A DNA stretch of 64,000 bases. It comes from Streptomyces sp. NBC_00683 (GTDB lineage: Bacteria; Actinomycetota; Actinomycetes; Streptomycetales; Streptomycetaceae). The DNA lies in contig NZ_CP109013.1 in the NCBI RefSeq assembly GCF_036226745.1, positions 806,001-870,000 of the forward strand. Direction: 5' to 3'. The position numbers and the translations under genes are program-made. The notes under the pieces are model-generated. The model was not told the DNA's origin, ran no database searches, and was given only the letters and a program-made list of their open reading frames with translations. This document shows positions 59,992-64,000 of the stretch, piece by piece (within the stretch, counting starts at the first letter, position 1; each line of letters opens with the position of its first letter).

Positions 59992-60020
59992 ACACAGCCT
60001 TGCGGGCCAGAAGTTCATCT
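59967..60020 (+). repeat. duplication of the last 23 bases of etfB
   Basis: 59967-59989 and 59998-60020 agree at 21/23 positions and both run into a stop (TAG, TGA). The second copy is a non-coding scar. Confidence 0.7.
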
Positions 60021-60083
60021 GAGCCCCGGCTGTTTCCTCTTCCCCGCCCCCGTCCTTTTTCGTACGCAGGAGATTGAAGTCCC

Positions 60084-61046
60084 ATGGCTGAAGTTCTCGT
60101 CTATGTCGACCACGTGGACGGTGCCGTCCGCAAGCCCACCCTGGAGCTGCTGACGCTCGCCCGCCGTATCGGCGAGCCCGTCGCCGTCGCGCTGGGCAAC
60201 GGCGCCGCGGACACCGCCGGTGTGCTCGCCGAGCACGGTGCGGTCAAGGTCCTGACCGCCGACGCGCCGGAGTTCGCCGACTACCTCGTCGTTCCGAAGG
60301 TGGACGCGCTGCAGGCCGCCTACGACGCGGTCTCCCCGGCCGCCGTGCTGCTGCCCTCCTCCGCGGAGACCAAGGAGATCGCGGCCCGTCTCGCGGTCCG
60401 TATCGGTTCCGGCATCATCACCGACGCCGTCGACCTGGAGTCCGGCGACTCCGGTCCGGTCGCCACCCAGTCCGCGTTCGCCGCCTCGTACACCACCAAG
60501 TCCCGTGTCTCCAAGGGCACCCCGGTCATCACGGTCAAGCCGAACTCGGCCCCCGTCGAGCCGGCCGCCGGTGCGGGCACCGTCGAGGCGCTCACCGTCT
60601 CCTTCTCCGCGACGGCCACCGGCACCAAGGTCCTCTCCCGCACCCCGCGCGAGTCGACCGGCCGCCCGGAGCTGACCGAGGCCGCGATCGTCGTCTCCGG
60701 CGGCCGTGGCGTCAACGGCGCCGAGAACTTCGCGATCATCGAGGCGCTCGCCGACTCCCTCGGTGCGGCCGTCGGTGCCTCCCGCGCCGCGGTCGACGCC
60801 GGCTGGTACCCGCACACCAACCAGGTCGGCCAGACCGGCAAGTCCGTCTCCCCGCAGCTCTACATCGCCTCGGGCATCTCCGGCGCGATCCAGCACCGGG
60901 CCGGCATGCAGACCTCGAAGACCATCATCGCGATCAACAAGGACGCCGAAGCCCCGATCTTCGACCTCGTCGACTACGGCGTCGTCGGCGACCTCTTCAA
61001 CGTCGTCCCCCAGCTCACCGACGAGGTCAAGACCCGCAAGGGCTGA
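60084..61046 (+). CDS. etfA: electron transfer flavoprotein alpha subunit
   Basis: 320 aa. N-terminal domain starting [17 protein letters not shown], then the FAD-binding domain: [37 protein letters not shown] and [38 protein letters not shown] precedes the ATG, 92 bases after the etfB stop. It forms the ETF heterodimer with EtfB and holds most of the FAD site. Confidence 0.96.
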   Translation: MAEVLVYVDHVDGAVRKPTLELLTLARRIGEPVAVALGNGAADTAGVLAEHGAVKVLTADAPEFADYLVVPKVDALQAAYDAVSPAAVLLPSSAETKEIAARLAVRIGSGIITDAVDLESGDSGPVATQSAFAASYTTKSRVSKGTPVITVKPNSAPVEPAAGAGTVEALTVSFSATATGTKVLSRTPRESTGRPELTEAAIVVSGGRGVNGAENFAIIEALADSLGAAVGASRAAVDAGWYPHTNQVGQTGKSVSPQLYIASGISGAIQHRAGMQTSKTIIAINKDAEAPIFDLVDYGVVGDLFNVVPQLTDEVKTRKG

Positions 61047-61068
61047 CCCGCCAGAAGCAGTACTTCCT

Positions 61069-61100
61069 GAGGGCCCGTGGTGATCGCACCACGGGCCCTC
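61069..61100 (+). terminator. 14-bp perfect stem terminator after etfA
   Basis: 61069-61082 pairs with 61087-61100 around a four-base loop, 22 bases after the etfA stop. Confidence 0.75.
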
Positions 61101-61114
61101 GCCGGACACATACA

Positions 61115-61149
61115 AGAAGGCCCAGGTCATCTCCGTGACCTGGGCTTCT
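61115..61149. terminator. second hairpin, serving the minus-strand racemase gene
   Basis: A 14-bp stem with one bulge (61115-61129 with 61136-61149). On the minus strand it is followed by TTGTATGTG, 50 bases past the racemase stop. Confidence 0.6.
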
Positions 61150-61199
61150 CTTTCCGCGCCTCACTCCTGAGGACCTGCACCTGCTCGTCGGCCGCCCGG

Positions 61200-62348
61200 T
61201 CACGCCTCGGGAGCGAGGGCGTCGATCGTCTCCTTGTCGAGCCCGATCTCCGTGAGCACCTCACGGGTGTGCGTTCCGATGACAGGGGCGGGCGTCGGGC
61301 CGGCCGCCGGGGTGCCCTGGAAGCGCGGGGCGGGCGCGGGCTGCAGCAGGCCGTTCTCGGTGTAGTAGGTGCCGCGGGCCACGTTGTGCGGGTGGCCGGC
61401 CGCCTCGGTCAGGCCGTACACAGGAGTGACGCAGGACTGGGTGCCGTCGAAGACGGCGGTCCACTCACCGCGGGTCCGGCCGGCGAAGACATCGGCGAGG
61501 CGATCGGCCATGGCGGGCCATGCATCCCGGTCGTGCTGCTCGGCGAACAGCGCTTCGCCGGTCAGCCCGAGGACTTCCAGGAGTACGGCGTAGAACTGCG
61601 GCTCGACGCTGCCGACGGCCATGTAGCCGCCCTCGGAGGTGCGGTAGGTGCGGTAGAAGGGTGCGGCACCGTCGAAGAGGTTGGAGGATCGCCGGTCGGT
61701 CCACCGCCCCGTCGCCAGCAGGCCGTGGATCAGGGCGAGCTGGACGGCGGTCCCGTCGGTCATCGCGGCGTCGACCACCTGGCCCGCACCGCTGCGCTGG
61801 GCGTGGACGAGTGCGGTGGTGATGCCGAGGGCGAGCAGCATGCCGCCGCCGCCCATGTCGCCGAAGAGGTTCAGCGGGACGGGCGGGTTCTCGTCGGCTC
61901 CACCGAGTGCGCCCAACACGCCTGCTACGGCGATGTAGTTGATGTCGTGGCCGGGTGCCTGGGCGAGCGGTCCGTCCTGGCCCCATCCGGTCATCCGGCC
62001 GTACACCAGCTTGGGGTTGCGGGCCAGACAGGCCTCGGGGCCGAGGCCCAGGCGTTCGGTGACGCCGGGGCGGAAGCCCTCGATGAGCGCGTCGGCGGTG
62101 TCGATGACGGCCCGTACGGCCTCGGCGCCCGCCGGGTCCTTGAGGTCGAGGGTGACCGAGCGGCGGTTGCGGTGCAGGATCGGGTGACCGGAGGCACGGC
62201 CTGCCTCGGCCGGCCGGTCGATACGGATCACCTCCGCGCCCTGGTCGGCGAGCAGCATGCCGGCGAAGGGGCCGGGGCCGATACCGCCGAGTTCGACGAC
62301 GCGGATGCCCGCAAGCGGTCCGACTGCGGTGGAGGGAACGGTACTCAA
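61200..62348 (-). CDS. CaiB/BaiF family, alpha-methylacyl-CoA racemase-like (paralogue of 9816)
   Basis: 382 aa from a TTG at 62348. GGIGPGPFAGMLLADQGAEVIRIDRP, RMTGWGQDGPLAQ, GHDINYIAVAGVL (His) and VDAAMTDGTAVQL (Asp) closely match the 9816 protein and alpha-methylacyl-CoA racemases. The start is uncertain: there is no ATG before LAGIRVVELGG, so TTG 62348 or GTG 62399 must serve. It follows the ACAD gene (stop 62489) in the same direction, joining racemisation and oxidation of 2-methylacyl-CoA. Confidence 0.83.
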   Translation of the reverse strand: MSTVPSTAVGPLAGIRVVELGGIGPGPFAGMLLADQGAEVIRIDRPAEAGRASGHPILHRNRRSVTLDLKDPAGAEAVRAVIDTADALIEGFRPGVTERLGLGPEACLARNPKLVYGRMTGWGQDGPLAQAPGHDINYIAVAGVLGALGGADENPPVPLNLFGDMGGGGMLLALGITTALVHAQRSGAGQVVDAAMTDGTAVQLALIHGLLATGRWTDRRSSNLFDGAAPFYRTYRTSEGGYMAVGSVEPQFYAVLLEVLGLTGEALFAEQHDRDAWPAMADRLADVFAGRTRGEWTAVFDGTQSCVTPVYGLTEAAGHPHNVARGTYYTENGLLQPAPAPRFQGTPAAGPTPAPVIGTHTREVLTEIGLDKETIDALAPEA

Positions 62349-62488
62349 GGGAATCTCTGCTTTCCGGGTGGCGTTTTCCGCGTGACGTTCGAAGCACACC
62401 GGCCGCCCCGCAGGGGGTGCGCGGGGCGGCCGGTCACCCTGGCCGCCCCGTCGGGGGAACCCGGGGCTGCCAGGGAGAAAAGGTGGAC

Positions 62489-63646
62489 CTACAGACCGAG
62501 GTCCTTCGCGATGATCGTCTTCATGACCTCGCTGGTGCCGCCGTAGATCCGCGAAACGCGGGTGTCGGCGTACAGCCGGGCGATCGGGTATTCCAGCATG
62601 TAGCCGTAACCACCGTGCAGTTGGAGGCACTTGTCGATCACGCGGCCTGCGACCTCGGTGCCGAACAGCTTGATCTTCGCCGCGTCCGCGCCGGTCAGTT
62701 CGCCGGAGTCGTCGAGCTCGATGCCCTTGTCGACCATGGCCTGGAGTGCCTCGACCTCGGCCGCGCACTCGGCCAGCACGAACTTGGTGTTCTGGAAGGC
62801 GGCCACGGGCTTGCCGAAGACCTGGCGCTCCGACACGTACGCGCGGGCGAAGCCGATCGCGGCCGTGGCCGTGGCGACGGCGCCGACACCGATCGAGAGC
62901 CGCTCACGGGGCAGGTTCCGGCCGAGGTAGGAGAAGCCCTTGTCCTGCTCCCCGAGCAGGTTCTCCACCGGGACCCTGACGTCGGCGAAGGACAGTTCGG
63001 AGGTGTCGGAGGACCGCAGGCCGATCTTGTCCAGCTTGCGGCCGTACGCGAAGCCCTCGCTGTCCGTCGGGACGACCAGGAGGCTGAGGCCGTGGCGGCG
63101 GTCCTCGGCGGTGGCCGCCGAGGTGCGGGCGGCGACGACGCACAGTTCGGAGTTGCGGGCGCCGGTGATGAACGTCTTGGAACCGTTGAGTACGTAGTGC
63201 GTGCCGTCCTCGGAGAGCTTGGCCGTGGTGCGGATACCCGCCAGGTCCGAGCCCGTGCCGGGCTCGGTCATGGCGATGGACAGCATGGTGTCGCCTGCGG
63301 CGATACCTGGGAGCCAGCGCTTCCGCTGCTCGTCGTCGGCGAGGTCCAGCAGGTACGGCAGGACGATGCCGGTGGAGACGCCGTAGTGGCCGAAGGAGAC
63401 CGCGGCGAGGGCGCATTCCTCGTTGATGATGACCTGGTACTTGTAGCTGGTCTCGCCCGCACCCCCGAACTCCTCGGGTATGTCGAAGCCCATCACACCG
63501 AGCGCGCCGAGCTTGCGGAACAGGTCGCGGTCGACGAGGTTGTCGTGCTCCCACTGCTCGAAGTGAGGCTTCACCTCCTTGGCGATGAAGTCGCGGATCA
63601 TCGCCCGGAAGGCTTCGTGGTCCTCGTTGTAGATGGTGCGCTTCAT
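62489..63646 (-). CDS. acyl-CoA dehydrogenase, long-chain/isovaleryl type (paralogue 5 of 5)
   Basis: 385 aa. [57 protein letters not shown] and [12 protein letters not shown]. Same length and arrangement as the copies at 3566, 36308 and 50509. It is upstream of the racemase in a two-gene transcript, so a 2-methyl-branched acyl-CoA is a reasonable substrate guess. Confidence 0.92.
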   Translation of the reverse strand: MKRTIYNEDHEAFRAMIRDFIAKEVKPHFEQWEHDNLVDRDLFRKLGALGVMGFDIPEEFGGAGETSYKYQVIINEECALAAVSFGHYGVSTGIVLPYLLDLADDEQRKRWLPGIAAGDTMLSIAMTEPGTGSDLAGIRTTAKLSEDGTHYVLNGSKTFITGARNSELCVVAARTSAATAEDRRHGLSLLVVPTDSEGFAYGRKLDKIGLRSSDTSELSFADVRVPVENLLGEQDKGFSYLGRNLPRERLSIGVGAVATATAAIGFARAYVSERQVFGKPVAAFQNTKFVLAECAAEVEALQAMVDKGIELDDSGELTGADAAKIKLFGTEVAGRVIDKCLQLHGGYGYMLEYPIARLYADTRVSRIYGGTSEVMKTIIAKDLGL

Positions 63647-63835
63647 GTGCCAGTCCCTGGTTGTCGTAGTCGGAGGCCGAAGAAGGCGGGTTCAGCGGAC
63701 CGGCGGATCACGGTGCCCGGCGGCCCTTGGGGCCTCCACGTCGCTGTGGACGAAATCGGCCCGTCCGGTGGCCCGGGCGCCACCGGTGGTGCCGGGGGCC
63801 GAAGTGGTACTGGAGTCCGAGGGGAACGCCCTCTG

Positions 63836-63906
63836 CCTGACGGATCCACCCGTCAGGACTCCAGTTACTGGAGATTCACTTTCTTTCTTATCTCGCCAGC
63901 TGTCAA
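63836..63906 (-). promoter_or_regulatory. promoter and hairpins upstream of the 62489 ACAD
   Basis: On the minus strand TTGACA (63901-63906), 17 bp, GAAAGT (63878-63883). Downstream in the leader lie an exact dyad CTCCAGT-T-ACTGGAG (63859-63873) and a perfect 8-bp stem-loop (63836-63857). A third ACTGGAGTCC is at 63809-63818. The leader is about 225 bases. The rest of 63647-64000 holds no gene I can support. Confidence 0.5.
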
Positions 63907-64000
63907 GCCACTCTCTGCGGTGAGAATCGGTTTCCAGCTCCTCACTCTCACCTGTCGCGACCACCCCGCGCACGCCTGCGCCCGCCACGAACGACATCCG

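Noticed and set aside
63692..63997. Minus-strand open frame at the right edge
   Set aside because: It runs through the TTGACA/GAAAGT promoter and the hairpins of the ACAD leader, has mixed third positions and no recognisable domain.

Overview
The window looks like chromosomal DNA of a high-GC actinomycete, most likely Streptomyces or a close relative. Third codon positions are almost all G or C, GTG starts are common, many genes overlap by the ATGA/GTGA four-base arrangement, and promoters are TTGAC(A/G)/TAGGAT-like. About 50 genes are visible and nearly all of them handle acyl-CoA compounds. I see no rRNA, tRNA, CRISPR array, transposase or phage gene.

Left edge (1-4.7 kb): a B12-binding mutase subunit and a biotin carboxylase/BCCP protein (propionyl-CoA disposal), a double-TetR (Mce3R-like) regulator and a long-chain-type acyl-CoA dehydrogenase (ACAD). 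Region 5.1-8.0 kb (+): an SCPx-type thiolase, two MaoC hydratase halves and an MFE2-like SDR, a compact beta-oxidation set for branched or bulky acyl-CoAs. Region 8.2-15.7 kb (+): acyl-CoA ligase, AMACR-like CoA racemase/transferase, aldehyde dehydrogenase, zinc alcohol dehydrogenase and an alkyl sulfatase. Region 15.7-25.1 kb (-): LysR, an HMG-CoA-synthase-like/DUF35 fusion, thiolase, ACAD, ligase, two unequal ACADs and a crotonase. Region 25.3-29.6 kb: SDR, MFS transporter, a second double-TetR regulator and a thioesterase.

Region 29.6-42.2 kb: a mosaic copy of the 8.2 kb ligase, TesB, a CALB-like secreted lipase, a fatty-acyl ligase, then a (+) operon of ACAD, thiolase, TesB, enoyl-CoA hydratase and ligase. 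Region 42.4-51.7 kb (-): ACAD, two SDRs, ligase, crotonase, two unequal ACADs and a second alkyl sulfatase. Region 51.8-57.0 kb: thiolase, a DUF3048 lipoprotein, and an alcohol dehydrogenase/aldehyde dehydrogenase pair on the minus strand. Region 57.0-61.0 kb: 3-hydroxyacyl-CoA dehydrogenase, a probable DUF35 relic, a TetR regulator and the electron-transfer flavoprotein genes (etfB, etfA). Region 61.2-63.6 kb (-): a second AMACR-like gene and a fifth ACAD of the long-chain type.

Taken together the genes describe a route from a sulfated alkyl compound: desulfation to an alcohol, oxidation to aldehyde and acid, CoA activation, alpha-methyl racemisation, and beta-oxidation with electrons passed to ETF and propionyl-CoA drained by carboxylase and mutase. 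Most steps are present two or more times, in two paralogous halves. Four promoters in the right half share one architecture (TGGAC(A/G), 17 bp, TAACTT) with an overlapping GTTA-N8-TAAC dyad, which suggests one undescribed regulon. The substrate itself is not shown by the sequence; no sterol-ring genes are present.
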